Assembly: GCA_964017045.1 (NCBI GenBank)
Contig: OZ024810.1
Location: 1,584,111-1,648,110, forward strand
Direction: 5' to 3'
DNA: 64,000 bases
Source of the DNA: Omphiscola glabra
Taxonomy: Eukaryota > Mollusca > Gastropoda > Lymnaeidae
This document shows, piece after piece, positions 22,626-35,730 of the stretch (within the stretch, counting starts at the first letter, position 1; each line of letters begins with the position of its first letter). Under the pieces are notes generated by a model. The model saw only the letters and a program-made list of their open reading frames with translations. It had not been told where the DNA came from and made no database searches. The translations under genes and the position numbers were made by a program.

Positions 22626-24121
22626 TTATATATTTAAAGTTTCCAATATATGACGACTGATGACATAATATGACGACTGATGACATATTTTTGTTTTTAT
22701 CTTAATTTCTCACTCTTTCAAACTTAGTATAATCTGTCAGTAATAAAAACTTACTGACTAAATCTCATCTAAAATAAAACTAAGTACAAATTTGAAATAC
22801 ATTTTACTAAATAGACATTCAGTACCTGGGTCAAGTGAAGCATGAAATCAAGAGAAATTGTTTTCAGTCAGATCACATTTTGGAGGAATCTTGGCTGGTC
22901 TCCTAACCACTAAGTCTTTAAAGGCGCTGTTAGGCATTATTTTATTAACCCTAGACCCTTGAATTTGAAAAAAAACAGAATTAATATATCATTATATTAG
23001 GCTCATATAGACTATAATGCTATTTATACCAGTATTAGTCGTAGAGATACTAAAACAGGCCTATGCAGTGACGTAGGACTGAGCCAATGAAGTGCGGAAA
23101 AAGGGGAGGCTATCAAGAACATTTTGAACAATGAAACTGAAATGGAGACATTTTAATTTTATTATTAGTGAACTATGAAAAAAATAATTTAATAAAATAA
23201 ATTCAACCTTTTAATTCTTTCTTTTTAAGGCTTATTTTATAGATTTTAAAAAGAGGTTTATTATAATTTAACAAAGTACTACAGTCGTGTACCATGTATT
23301 TAATTTAAAAATCAAATTCCTCTATTTTGATAATAATCATAGAATAGGTTAGAACTAAGACTCATACTCATACAGTAAGCTTCCTTTATTACTATTACTC
23401 GAATTAGTATTTTTATAAGCATTAGACTTACCATAAAGCCAGAAAAAAAGTGGCATAAATTTAGTGAAAAGTTAGTCTTAATTTAAGTTAGTTTTTTGGC
23501 AACGGGGACACATAGTTTTCTTCTATTTTAAATGGATTTCTAGCAATTAAAAGCTAGAAAAACTACATTCAAATAATTGTGGACTTTTAATAAAATAAGT
23601 GTACACTTTACTTATCCTTCAATATGTTGATAGGTGAACTGAACAGAAAAAAACTTCGAAGGCATAACAGTACAATTTATTTTTTTAAATATGAAAACAT
23701 CCAAAACTTGGAAAGCGCATGTGCAATTAAGGAGAAACTACTATAGCATTGAGGCAAAATCTAATAGATAAGTAACACTAGGGCTAAAAATAGATGACAC
23801 ATTGGCAGTTAAGTATTAATAATTAGCGCAGCGTCTAAAAGAAAAATATGCTGGTTGGTATATGAGATCCAAACTCCTAAGGCAAATCACTATTTTTTTT
23901 ATTCAATTGCTTAAGGTGTTAACACAAAAAATGTGTTAACACAAAAGATGTGTTAACTTCTTACTGAAAACTCCCCAGCCCCAATTATTTATTTTTTAAT
24001 TAAACAAAAGAAAAAACTCCACAAACCACTGTAGTGCAATAGTCTTAGGCTTTTAAACATAGTTACTACAGTGAAAGGGTAAACAAGTATGTACTACTAG
24101 TTACTTGTCATTTAATTACAA
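22626..24121. other. Unassigned AT-rich sequence
   Basis: No gene was seen. Near 23060 the words GCAGTGACGTAGGACTGAG resemble an element end. At 23917-23958 a 17-bp unit holding TGTGTTAACACAAAA repeats about three times. Confidence 0.5.
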
Positions 24122-24206
24122 CACTGAGGAACAATCCAAGCCGGTAGTATATGATACTTAGTATACTAGTAGTAGTAGTAGTGGCTTGGTATTGTTCCTC
24201 AGTACT
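24122..24206. repeat. Inverted repeat with about 21-bp arms
   Basis: CACTGAGGAACAATCCAAGC on the left pairs with GGCTTGGTATTGTTCCTCAG on the right, with one extra base in the right arm. The arms are separated by about 40 bases that include (AGT)n. The right arm is also the start of the segmental duplicate shared with 21311 onward. Confidence 0.7.
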
Positions 24207-26456
24207 CAGTGACTCAAGATTTTGTAACTCAAATCAAACTCAAACCAAAATCAAAAGACTGAAAAGTAAATTCAAGTTTCTGGCATATTCATGTGCAGAT
24301 TTGATCATCAAACAAAATCTTAGAAAAATTGTGAAATATCATTTTAGTGAATTTAAATAATTTTCAATTTAACAAAACTTTGAAAACTATGCTTAGTAAG
24401 TTTTAAGTCTTAGCGGTATAGCCTAATTCTAAGTCTCACTCTAAGTCTAAGTAGTTTAAAAAATTATAAATAGCTTAATTACTCAATTTGGTTAATTTAA
24501 TTAATCCTTGCCAATGCCTATACTATGCATTATGCATAACTTGATGTCACACAGTAGCCTACACCACTATAACATAGTACAGAACAACCAACAAACAAAG
24601 TTTTGCTTTGTTATTAAAAAATTATATACATACCTATCTTCATGGACAAATAAAATAATTTTGGCAAAGTTTTTCAAAACGCAAAAGAATTCTTTATCCT
24701 AAGAAATTATTTTTTTATTGTTGTTATTTTTACAAAACTTTGGTTCAAAAGAGTTCTTAATTAGAGACAACTCAAAAATTCTTTGATCTATCAAGATGAC
24801 TGCAGTAAGTTCCCATATTTTCATAAAACAATTAAGAAAGACAACCAAGATAATACGATCTTTAACCAAGGTGCCAAGAGTTAACTTTATTGTATTTTAA
24901 AAATGAAATTATAATTAATGGGAAGTTATCGCTATCGTCTTTAAAGCATCTAATATTTTAATGATTGCTTCCCATTGACCACATTTGAAAAGAAAAACTA
25001 TGTTCTATGGCAGACATTATTTTATTGAGTCAGTTATTGGGTTTTATTCTAAATTTAATTTAATTTTTGCACGTTTTACTTTTTCTGTAAACAATAATTA
25101 ATTGTATTTTTTAAATATTTAAAATACTTTATATTATGCATTTTAATATAAGTATATGACTTTGATGCTAATAAAGAGAATTTTTATTATCTTATTGTTC
25201 TTTATTATAAATTCAATTTTTGGTGTTGTAAATTTTACATTACTTTTTTTGAAGTTTGATAATTCTATTATTTTCTTGCTATGGGAAGTTACTTTTTTCA
25301 TATTAGTATACATACTGATAAATTATCTTATTACTAAATAGTAAAAATCATTTTGATACATTGCAACAAAATGAGATATTTATACTGACCCTAATATATT
25401 TCAGGTTACTTCTGCTTTCCACCATGGCTAATTGTAGGATAATGTTTGATTTTAAGAATCTAAAGGGCATAGAGGAAAGTGAATATAATAATTATTAGAG
25501 ATGAATGTTATATTGTATGTTGGTTAAATTAATTAAAACATAAATTATTTGACAACATTCCAATAATATAAACTAATTTAACCAGTCAGTCATTAGTGAT
25601 ATCAAATTGATACACTACACCCGGTCTCGTTGCGAAACGAGTGCCCCCACCGGAAGGTTAATTGATGCATAATTTTATGATAAATTTATGGTAATATAGT
25701 TTTGTTTTTCCCCTATGATTGATTAAATTTTTTATTTTAAACAAAATATTTCAAGTTAATTTGTGCCTTTAAAAAAGGTCAGCACTTTATAATTTGTATT
25801 ATTAATTACAATTGCTAGACTTTGATTTGGGAATATATTGTGTACCCAACCTTGACTTGCAGGCTGTCATACAAGCACTCATAGAAAGTTTAAATTTAAC
25901 TTGTTACATTTAACCATAATGATAAAATTGATAATTTTGTTACGTTCCACTTGGATCTTTTATCCACTAAAGCCAGGATTTCTTCTTTCCAAATGGAGCA
26001 TGCTATAAAATGGAAAATTCTTATCCCATTATTTCGGTTTTTGTAAACTGTTTTTCTGAAATTAAATTTCATGCTTTAGTGAGACTAAATTATTTTGCTC
26101 TTTTAATTGTTTTAAATTGTCATAAATAGCCATTTTTTTAATCTATTTTTAAAAGTATTTAATGGCTTCAATGGGACATCCATCCCCCAACCCACTATTG
26201 GTTTAAAATTCACCGCACCTCTCCAAAACCATATTGCTAATTAAAGGTAAAAATATTCTGGATTCTATTCATACATCAACAAAACCTTAGAACTTAGTTC
26301 TCATGTTCTGACAGGTTTCAGTGATTCATTCATTCGGTCAAAGACACCTCTGGTCCATTAACTGTAAACTATTGTTAGAGTTTTGTAGAACATTCTTGAT
26401 TAGTGTTATAATAAACATGAATTTTATTATAGTGCTTTCCATTCAGTGTTTTACAG
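24207..26456. other. AT-rich sequence, no gene seen
   Basis: 24207-24560 is the second copy of the segmental duplicate at 21295-21545. Beyond it lie only poly-A/T-rich sequence and a chance hydrophobic frame at 25156-25341 of extreme Phe/Ile/Leu composition. A small GC-rich island at 25618-25658 (ACCCGGTCTCGTTGCGAAAC then GAGTGCCCCCACCGG) stands out and is unassigned. Confidence 0.5.
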
Positions 26457-26550
26457 TGTTAGTCTAGTGCTTTGTGTGTTAGTAACTTGTCTAGTGATTT
26501 GTGTGTCAGTCACTTGTCTAGTGATTTGTGTGTTAGTCACTTGTCTAGTG
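26457..26550. repeat. Minisatellite, about 33-bp unit, 3 copies
   Basis: The unit holds CTTGTCTAGTGATTTGTGTG and TTAGTCA. The first copy reads CTAGTGCTTTGTGTG. Confidence 0.85.
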
Positions 26551-27015
26551 AAGTTTGAAATCAATGCAAAAATTGAAAGATTGTCTTTGATGTTACTAAA
26601 ATAATCTAATATTTAAATTAATGTATCTTTAGATTGTGACAGCATCAACAAGTCAACTGTAAATACATTAATATTTACTGCAGGGTTAGGGTAATTCATG
26701 CAGCTCAGCAGTCTATTTGCATCAACTGGTCGATGTAATTCATTTTAATCTTCATACCAAGACATGTTAGGGTAATTAAAATGTCTATATTATTAGTTTG
26801 TGTAAATGATCTGGTGGAGCAGCACATTCATACAGCAACAAGGTGACATTTCTATGAATCACAAATGAAAAATATTCTAGGTTTAAAACCAGGAAGGTTA
26901 AAGTCGGAGTGATTGAAACAATGAACAGGTTGATTAAAAAGTCTAGAGATTTTAGTTGTGTGTTAGTAGAAATTCATTTACTTAATAATTTGGTAAAACT
27001 TGTTTACTTGGGTTG

Positions 27016-27510
27016 AGACATTCAGGTAGAAGCCAAGATGGTATGTTGTACATTCAGATGTCAGCCAAGATGGGATGTACATTCAGATGTCAGCCAAGAT
27101 GGTATGGTGTACGTTAAAATGTCAGCCAAGATGGTATGTTGTACATTCAGATGTCAGCCAAGATGGTATGTTGTACATTCAGTTGTCAGCCAAGATGGTA
27201 TGTTGTACATTCAGTTGTCAGCCAACAAGGTATGGTGTACATACAGTTGTCAGTCAACATGGAATGGTGTACATTCAGTTGTCAGCCAAATTGCTATGTT
27301 GTACATTCAGATATCAGTTAAGATGATATGTTGTACATTCAGCTATCAGCCAAAATGGTATGCTGTCAGCCATAATGATATGTTGTACATTCAGCAATCA
27401 GCCAAAATGGTATGTTGTCAGCAATAATGATATGTTGTACATTCAGCTATCAGCCAAAATGTTATGCTGTCAGCCATTATGATATGTTGTACATTCAGCT
27501 GTCATCCAAG
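27016..27510. repeat. Minisatellite, about 32-bp unit, about 15 copies
   Basis: The unit runs GTATGTTGTACATTCAG then A/T-TGTCAGCCAAGATG. The right half has a longer composite unit with CAGCCATAATGATATGTTGT, so a two-unit block was itself duplicated. Confidence 0.92.
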
Positions 27511-28087
27511 AATCTATGACAGGCATTGACTTAAAAGTCTTGGATTCCACTGTCAAGTCGTTTGGCAGTTGTGTAAACTGTATTTACCTGGAAGGGAAAT
27601 AACAAAATATTACAATCATATTTTTAACTGTTACTTTACAAGCTTATATTTTGACATCTAATTCCTGTACGGTACTTCATTTATTTCATCAGTTCATCTA
27701 CTTCATGAAAATAAGTGTTGGTTATTGTTATATGTAAAACAAAGACTACACTGTCTACATCAAAGTTATGCATCTGAAACAAACACTATAAAAAAATAAG
27801 AATAAGCAAAACTAAAGAAAAAAATGTACTCCTATACTTTTTATTTAATTTCATTATGAAATTTTCATTTAGAATACCTACTTTGATCCGACTCATCATA
27901 AAATGTGGATTTATTTTGGATAAATAAAGCACAGGGTAGTGGGAAGTAAATATAAGGCTCAGGGTATGGAACATTCACAATTAAATCAATGGCGGTTATG
28001 GAACATTCACAATCACACAAATTTAAAAAAAAAAGAAAATGACAGATTCTTTGTAGTTGAAGATGCTCGGCTTATGCCCTGAAACTG
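27511..28087. other. Unassigned sequence
   Basis: No gene was seen. Two copies of TATGGAACATTCACAATTAA or a close variant lie near 27965-28015. Confidence 0.5.
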
Positions 28088-28183
28088 AACCACACTCTCT
28101 AACCCTATACTGAAGCACACTCACTAACCCTATACTGAAGCACACTCACTAACCCTATACTGAAGCACACTCTCTAACCCTAT
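28088..28183. repeat. Minisatellite, 25-bp unit, 4 copies
   Basis: The unit is AACCCTATACTGAAGCACAC plus TCACT or TCTCT. Confidence 0.92.
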
Positions 28184-28292
28184 AAAACATGCGGTCATGG
28201 CTCTACTTTTTTATAATGGGCTCAAATAGTGCAAAATATTAATGTTACTGAGTGAAATTTAATGTAAATGTCATTTGAGTACGGATTAAGGC

Positions 28293-28910
28293 CTGTATCA
28301 CATAGATGTATGCTGTCCTATATCACATACCTGTATGCTGGCCTATATCACATACCTGTATGCTGGCCTATATCACATACCTGTATGCTGGCCTATATCA
28401 CATACCTGTATGCTGGCCTATATCACATACCTGTATGCTGGCCTATATCACATACCTGTATGCTGGCCTATATCACATACCTGTATGCTGGCCTATATTA
28501 CATACCTGTATGCTGGCTTAAATCACATAGATGTATGCTGGCCTACATCACATACCTTTATGCTGGCCTATATCACATACCTGTATGCTGGCCTATAGCA
28601 TGCACCTGTATGCTGGCTTATATCACATACCTGTATGCTGGCCTATATCACATACCTGTATGATGACCTATATCACATACCTGTATTCTGGCCTATAGCA
28701 TGCACCTGTATGCTGGCCTATATCACATACCTGTATGATGGCCTATATCACATACCTGTATTATGGCCTATAGCATGCACCTGTATGCTGGCATATATCA
28801 CATACAAGTATGCTGGCCTATATCACATAGATGTATGCTGGCCTATATCATGTACCTGTATGCTGGCCTATATCACATACCTGTATGCTGGCCTATATCA
28901 TGTACCTGTG
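28293..28910. repeat. Minisatellite, 23-bp unit, about 26 copies
   Basis: The unit is TATCACATACCTGTATGCTG plus GCC. Variant units (TAGCATGCACC, ACATAGATG, GTATGATG) cluster in the right half, where groups of three or four units repeat as blocks. The left half is nearly homogeneous. The three plus-strand frames are all open because the unit lacks stops, giving chance peptides. Confidence 0.95.
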
Positions 28911-30795
28911 GGCTTTTTTTCTTAGGCCTCCCATGCAATGTCATTATTTTGTACATAATTTGCACAGAGATGTGTGGCACTGACTTTGATTAAACTGATT
29001 AAATGATTCAGTTTTTTTTAGTCAATGATTAATTTATTGTTGAGTAATGAGTCATTGTGAAATACCATGAATTTTTGTCATGTGAGGGGGGATATCATGT
29101 GCTTTATTCAAATGTATAGATATCTGCCTTAGTGTGAATTATTCTTTATAGGACTAGAAACTTTTGTGTTTTTCCCATGTTTTTATTTATATGTATAATC
29201 AGCTGTCCATGGCGTTCAATGAGATTCTAGGAATACTAGAAAAACATCTGGCTTTATAAATATAGATAAATATTGGTTTCCGAATCTTTTAAAAATGTGA
29301 AATTAATGAGTTTGGAATTTTTTGCCGTTACTGAATGTTTCAGTATTTTTAAAAAAGGAGAAAAACTCACATAAAACTAAAATGACTGAAGAGTTCACAG
29401 TCTCAATGTTATTCTATCAACCACTAATGTCAATGTATATGACAAAAGATGGCTAAAAGTTAGTTTTTTTGATGCCAGTAAAATTTGTTAAATGGTTGAT
29501 ATTTTGGTAGAGAAAGACGGTATGAGAGAAGACGATATGAGAGAAAGACAATATGAGAGAACTTAAAAAATGGTTAGGCCTAATATTATATATATATTTA
29601 TAATTTATACAATATACAGAGGTTACAACTATTGAATTATAAATATAAAAATCATAAAATAAATGTGATAAAAACAATTAATAAAAAAAGCTTGATTATG
29701 GAACAATAGTAAAAGGATTTCTGTGAAATTATTATCTTCAGGTTTGTGAGAAATGGTTAACTTTGTACACCATGCACGAATTACCAGTCAGTTCCATTTT
29801 AATGCATAGGCACACTGGGCAGTTGCCCATGGCCTCATGCCTCTAGGGGCCTTACACTTATACTGGGTAAACAAAATTTTTAAAAATATAATGTATATAT
29901 AAAATGACTACTGAATACTTGACTGTCAATGTCATCAGGGATGTCTTCAGGGTTCAACTGATTTCTCCATTTAAGTGGGAAATTCTTGTTCGCAAAGGTA
30001 AATTTTGCAAAAGGCAGAAACTTCTTTACTGCCTTCTAATGTGCGCTTTTGAAAGCATATGCAGCCAGCTTTTGACATGTTTAAACATAAGTTATAATTT
30101 GAAACAATAGGCTCTGTTATGCTCTGTTAGGCCAAAATGACATCTTTTATAAAGATGTGTGGTTGCGCTAGCTGCCGAGCCATGAGTAACAACATGTTTG
30201 GTACCCAAAGTCTACTTTTCACTATTCCACTGACAAGATGCTGTGTGACCAGAACAAAACTGTATGCCGCTAAAAGGAACTTGCTTTTTAGAACATGCTT
30301 TTTAATTTATGTCTATTGAGATGTCATAGCTCCCAAGATATTCAATAGCAACCCATTTGGGGTAATGTACACCGGTTCAATTACAAGGTTGTCAGACTGC
30401 CCCTTTAGGTGGGGGGGGGTGGAGGGGGCAGGGCCGTCTCAGTAGCATCGGAGACCCAGGTCAAAGTAACTCTCTGAGACCCCCTATTCTTCTCTAAATT
30501 CATTACACAAAGGAACTATGTCCAGCAGGAGGGCAGTATAGCACTCTTAGAAGCCAAAGGATTCCAATATCTTTAATGTTTTAAAAATATTTTCTGCACA
30601 TAATTTTTTGCTCAATAATGTTTAAAAAATTATTTTCTTCCTTTTAGTGCATTTGAACTCGTCTTTAAAAGAAGTACATCATTTTTTTTACATTTTTTTT
30701 TAAAAATTATATTTTTTGCTACTTCCCCATCGCCATTCAAAAATGCTACAGTTAGGATTGAAGGATAATGTAAGCAAAGCGATGGGATTGGTTTC
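28911..30795. other. Unassigned sequence with element-like ends
   Basis: Two spots resemble ends of dispersed DNA elements: CACTGGGCAGTTGCCCATGG at about 29810 with TCTAGGGGCCTTAC after it, and CAGGGCCGTCTCAGTAGC at about 30430 after a G-run. Chance frames at 29904-30110 and 30137-30319 lie between them and could be remains of an element protein, but I recognise no motif. No cellular gene was seen. Confidence 0.45.
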
Positions 30796-32717
30796 CCCTT
30801 CACTCACCACCCCAACCTTCACTCACCACCCCAACCTTCACTCACCACCCCAACCTTCACTCACCACCCCAACCTTTACTCACCACACCAACCTTCAAAC
30901 ACCACCGAAACCTTCAGTCACCACCCCAACCTTCACTCACCACCCAAACCTTCACTCACCACCTCAACCTTCACTCACAACCCAAACCTTCACTCACCAC
31001 CCCAACCTTCCCTCACCACACCAACCTTCACTCACCAGACCAGCCCTCACTCAACAGCCAAACCTTCCCTCACCACCCCAACCTTCCCTCACCAGCCCAA
31101 CTCTCACTCACCACCCCAACCCTCACTCACCAACCCAACCTTCCCTAACCACCCCAACCTTCCCTCACCACCCCAACCTTCCCTAACCACCCCAACCTTC
31201 CCTCACCACCCCAACCTTCCCTCACCACCCCAACCTTCCCGCACCAACCCAACCCTCCCTCACTACCCCAACCTTCACTCACCACCCCAACCTTCACTCA
31301 ACACCCAACCTTCACTCACCATTTCAACCTTCACTCACCACCCCAACCTTCACTCACCACCCCAACCTTCACTCACCACCTCAACCTTCACTCACCACCC
31401 AAACCTTCACTCACCACAACAACATTCCCTCACCACCCCAACCTTCCCTAACCACCCTAACCTTCCCTAACCACCCCAACCTTCCCTCACCACCCCAACA
31501 TTCACTCACCACCCAACCTTCCCTCACCACCCAACCTTCACTCACCACCCCAACCTTCACTCACCACCCAACCTTCCCTCACCACCCAACCTTCACTCAC
31601 CACCCAACCTTCACTCACCACCCTCAACCTTCACTCACCACCCCAACCTTCACTCACCAATCCAACCTTCACTCACCACCCCCAACCTTCACTCTCCACC
31701 CCACCTTCACTCACCACCCCACCTTCACTCACCACCCAACCTTCACTCACCACCCCAACCTTCACTTACCCCCCAACCTTCACTCACCACCCCAACATTC
31801 ACTCACCACCCAACCTTCGCTCACCACAACAACCTTCACTCACCACCCCAACCTTCCCTCACCAGCCCAACTCTCACACACCACCCCAGCCCACACTCAG
31901 CACCCCAACCTTCCCAAACCACCCCAACCTTCCCTCACCACCCCAACCTTCACTCACTACACCACCCCAACCTTCACTCACCACCCCAACCTTCACTCAC
32001 AAATCCAACCTTCACTCACCACCCCAAACTTCACTCACCACCCCAACCTTCACTCACTAATCCAACCTTCACTCACAAATCCAACCTTCACTCACCACCC
32101 CACCTTCACTCACTAATCCAACCTTCACTCACTAATCCAACCTTCACTCACAAATCCAACCTTCCCTCACCACCCCAACCTTCACTCACTAATCCAACCT
32201 TCACTCACCACCCCAACCTTCACTCACCACCCCAACCTTCACTCACCACCCCAACCTTCACTCACCACCCCAATCTTCACTCACCACCCCAATCTTCACT
32301 CACCACCCCAAACTTCACTCACCACCTCAACCTTCACTCACTAATCCAACCTTCACTCCCTTATCTAACCTTCACTCACAAATCCAACCTTCACTCACCA
32401 CCCCAACCTTCACTCACCACCCCAACCTTCACTCACTAATCCAACCTTCACTCACCACCCCAACCTTCACTCACTAATCCAACCTTCACTCACCACCCCA
32501 ACCTTCACTCACCACCCCAACCTTCACTCACCACCCCAACCTTCACTCACTAATCCAACCTTCACTCACCACCCCAACCTTCACTCACCACCCCAACCTT
32601 CACTCACTAATCTAACCTTCACTCACCACCCCAACCTTCACTCACCACCCCAACCTTCACTCACTAATCCAACCTTCACTCACCACCCTAACCTTCACTC
32701 ACCGCCCCAACCCAACC
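30796..32717. repeat. Large C-rich minisatellite, 18-bp basic unit, about 1.9 kb
   Basis: The unit is CCAACCTTCACTCACCAC, with variants CTTCCCTCACC, CACCCAACC and, toward the right, ACTAATCC and ACAAATCC. The strand is almost free of G, giving extreme strand asymmetry over nearly 2 kb. Variant types are regionally clustered, so the array grew by block duplication. Confidence 0.95.
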
Positions 32718-33248
32718 CCTCTTCCTCAACTCAGCATACCAGAGCTGTATCTCTGTGTCATCAACTCAGATGTAACCTTACCCCACAGCACAAGGAAGAA
32801 TGAATCAACCGAAAGAGAGGGTCAAGTGTGACAACTCAAAGAGAGGGTCAAGTGTGACAACACAAAAGTTATGCTACAAACCCCATGGATTTGCCAGTAA
32901 AAAAAAAAAGGCTTCAATAATAAAAAAATCAGGGGGCAAATACTCATCAGGGGGCAAATACTGATGTATAGAAAAGGTCTAGAGATTTGTATGGCTATTT
33001 TAAACCCATCAATTTTTGTAATATAAATTGTATAGAAATGCCCTAATTAGGTAAAGGAGACAAAACATATATGCAAAGGGCATCTTATATTTATTAATAA
33101 TGACTTATCACTTATATTCATTAACAAAATGGGCAACTTGATGCCCGTAGAAGTGTGAGGCTCCTAAAAGCAATTGCCCGGCATGCCGATGCCTTAAGAA
33201 ACTGGCCAATCAGGGAGAGGAGTTGGATAATGGAGATTGTTTTGAGAA
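32718..33248. other. Unassigned sequence with two short tandem pairs
   Basis: AAAGAGAGGGTCAAGTGTGA is repeated twice at about 32812-32862, and AATCAGGGGGCAAATACT-like words twice at about 32928-32962. No gene was seen. Confidence 0.5.
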
Positions 33249-33483
33249 GACCGAACAGAGACAGCTGATGTTGTATGAAGATTTATATTGTGTTGACTGA
33301 ACAGAGACAGCTGATGTTGTATGAAGATTTATATTGTGTTGACTGAACAGAGACAGCTGATGTTGTATGAAGATTTATATTGTGTTGACTGAACAGAGAC
33401 AGCTGATGTTGTTTGAAGATTTATATTGTGTTGACTGAACAGAGACAGCTGATGTTGTTAGAAGATTTATATTGTGTTGAGTA
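33249..33483. repeat. Minisatellite, about 46-bp unit, 5 copies
   Basis: The unit holds GAACAGAGACAGCTGATGTT and GAAGATTTATATTGTGTTGA. Copies differ at one or two positions (TGTATGAAG, TGTTTGAAG, TGTTAGAAG). Confidence 0.93.
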
Positions 33484-33634
33484 AAAGAAGATTATGTTAT
33501 CCAGAAGTTAGTAAGGGAAATTCATGTGATATAATTTCCAAGTGTTTTTGGATTTTCTGAGATGTATTTGTTATTGTGATGTGGATAATAAAATATCAGT
33601 CACTATTTGAACCACTTCACCTCCAATATTATTT

Positions 33635-33952
33635 ACAAAAATATTGTACAGTGACAATTGTACAACAATATCGTACAGTGACAATTGTACAACAATATCG
33701 TACAGTGACAATTGTACAACAATATTATACATTGACAATTGTACAACAATATCGTACAGTGACAATTGTACAACAATATCGTACAGTGACAATTGTACAA
33801 CAATATTATACATTGACAATTGTACAACAATATCATACAGTGGCAATTGTACAATATCGTACAGTGACAAATGTACAACAATATTGTACAGTGACAATTG
33901 TACAACAATATCGTACAGTGACAACTGTTCAACAATATCGTACAGTTGCAAT
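33635..33952. repeat. Minisatellite, 27-bp unit, about 11 copies, palindrome-rich
   Basis: The unit contains ACAATTGTACAACAATAT and CGTACAGTG. ACAATTGT and TTGTACAA are overlapping self-complementary 8-mers, so every unit can form a small hairpin and neighbouring units can pair. Because 27 is a multiple of three and neither strand of the unit has stops in several frames, chance frames stay open on both strands. Confidence 0.94.
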
Positions 33953-34177
33953 GGTATTAAAAACCTCTGAAAAAAATGTTCTTTGTGTTTAAATTTTTCT
34001 TATTAACCCTTGTGAAAATCAATTTTAAATGTATTGCATCATGGGTAGTGACTGCGAACGGGTAAGATAGAGGCTGGTATTAGTGGTATGGTTCATCTAG
34101 AGAATTCAATGAATTTCTCTCAAATTGAAGGGTTTTTTTTAAAATTGGAACTTACTCTTATGTTTTATGTACATTTT

Positions 34178-34363
34178 CAGGATAACTGTGCTGAATTCAT
34201 ATTTCCATGTTGCAGTATAACTGTGCTGACTTCATATTTCCATGTTGCAGTATAACTGTCCTGAAGTCATATTTCCATATTGCAGTATAACTGTGCTGAA
34301 GTCATATTTCCTTGTTGCAGTATAACTGTGCCGAGTTCATACTTCTATGCTGCAGTATAACTG
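34178..34363. repeat. Minisatellite, about 36-bp unit, 5 copies
   Basis: The unit holds TATAACTGTGCTGAAGTCAT and TTCCATGTTGCAG. Each unit ends in a TTTCCATGTTGCAG stretch that resembles a 3' splice site on the plus strand. I have no sign of a gene using it. Confidence 0.9.
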
Positions 34364-34473
34364 AAATGTTTTATATATACTATGATTATGAGTAAATGCT
34401 AATAATTTGGTATGCACTCATCCTTTATTAATAGTTACATTCATTTATTATAGACAAACAAACGCATGATTTA

Positions 34474-34690
34474 ATTAGAATTTCACTAAGATTCACTGAT
34501 GTATCAACTCAGGAATAGAATTTCACTAAGATTCACTAATGTATCAACTCAGGATTAGAATTTCACCTAGATTCACTAATGTATCACCTCAGGATTAGAA
34601 TTTCACTAAGATTCACTAATGTATCAACTCAGGATTAGAATTTCAGTAAGAGTCACTAATGTATCAACTCAGGATTAGATTCACTAAGTT
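34474..34690. repeat. Minisatellite, about 41-bp unit, 5 copies
   Basis: The unit holds GAATTTCACTAAGATTCACT and AATGTATCAACTCAGGATTA. The last copy is truncated. Confidence 0.93.
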
Positions 34691-35059
34691 GGAAAACATT
34701 TTTGATTTTCTGTTTTTCATCAGTCAAAAAATTCACAAAAAAAAAAAAACACCAATCAAGGTATTAATCCCTTTCATCAGGAAAAAAAAGTTAGTGCGCT
34801 TTGATTTAAAAGAGGCTATGACAATAAAAAAGACATAGTCAGAACAACGCTCTCCAATGAATAATAGTAAATCATAGCTCTCTACACTGTACATAGAAAT
34901 AAACTGATTTAATCCTTTCTGATATAAACTTGAACTGTAACAATCTACTAATACAGAAGAAAACATTTGGGCAAATATTAATAGCCTTGAAATAATTCAA
35001 ATTCTACTAAATGACCATTCTCAAACACAATCTCACCGTGATTACCCTTATCACCTCTA
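34691..35059. other. Unassigned AT-rich sequence
   Basis: No gene was seen. The stretch adjoins the 3' end of LINE relic B. Confidence 0.5.
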
Positions 35060-35502
35060 CATGGTACATAGATCATCATCATCAGTGGTACCACAGCCCA
35101 TGTAGGCTCCTGGCCTGCTCCCCCACATCCTTCCATTTGGATTGATCCATGGCTTTCCACCTCCCTGCGCAAACCCCCAACTAGTGCAAGTCCTTCTCTA
35201 CATCTCAGACTTGGTCAACCGGTGAGCCGTCTGCCCCTAAGTTTCTGCCTGCATATCACTTTTGCTGTTCTACAATCCCGAAAGCCTTTCAATATGTCCT
35301 GTCCAGCGCAGTCTGCCTTTTTTATTTTGCGACTATTGGTGGGTCTTTGTACAATTGTTATAGCTGTTGGTTTTTACGGATTCTCCAGAAATCATTGTAT
35401 ATAACTGTGCCATATATTTTTCTCTCCCATATATTGAGCAGGTTCTCTGCTTTTCTGGGAGGGACCAAGTCTCTCACTAAGCCTAAGTTACTACTGGTCT
35501 TA

Positions 35503-35730
35503 TGATAGTGGTGTATATTGTCTTATGATAGTGGTGTATATTGTCTTATGATAGTGGTGTATATTGTCTTATGATAGTGGTGTATATTTTCTTATGATGG
35601 TGTATATTGTTGTATGATAGTGGTGTATATTGTTGTATGATAGTGGTGTATATTATCTTATGATAGTGTATATTGTCTTATGATAGTGGTGTATATTTTC
35701 TTATGATAGTGGTGTATATTGTCTTCTTTG
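35503..35730. repeat. Minisatellite inside LINE relic B, 23-bp unit, about 10 copies
   Basis: The unit is TTATGATAGTGGTGTATATT plus GTC, with shortened copies (TTATGATGGTG) and a TGTATGATAG variant. Relic A has one copy of the seed (CTTGTGATAGTGGTGTATAC at about 2540), so the array grew from ordinary LINE sequence. Confidence 0.9.

Noticed and set aside
25156..25341. Hydrophobic 61-codon frame considered as a small membrane protein
   Set aside because: Extreme AT-rich composition gives Phe/Ile/Leu by chance. No splice sites, homologue or start context support it.
28268..28993. Overlapping plus-strand frames of CWPISHTCMLAYITYLYAG-type repeats
   Set aside because: The 23-bp unit simply lacks stops and three frames are open at once. 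No gene structure is present.
30716..31186. Pro/Thr/His-rich frame of 156 codons
   Set aside because: Translation of the C-rich minisatellite. The frame is lost as soon as unit length varies.
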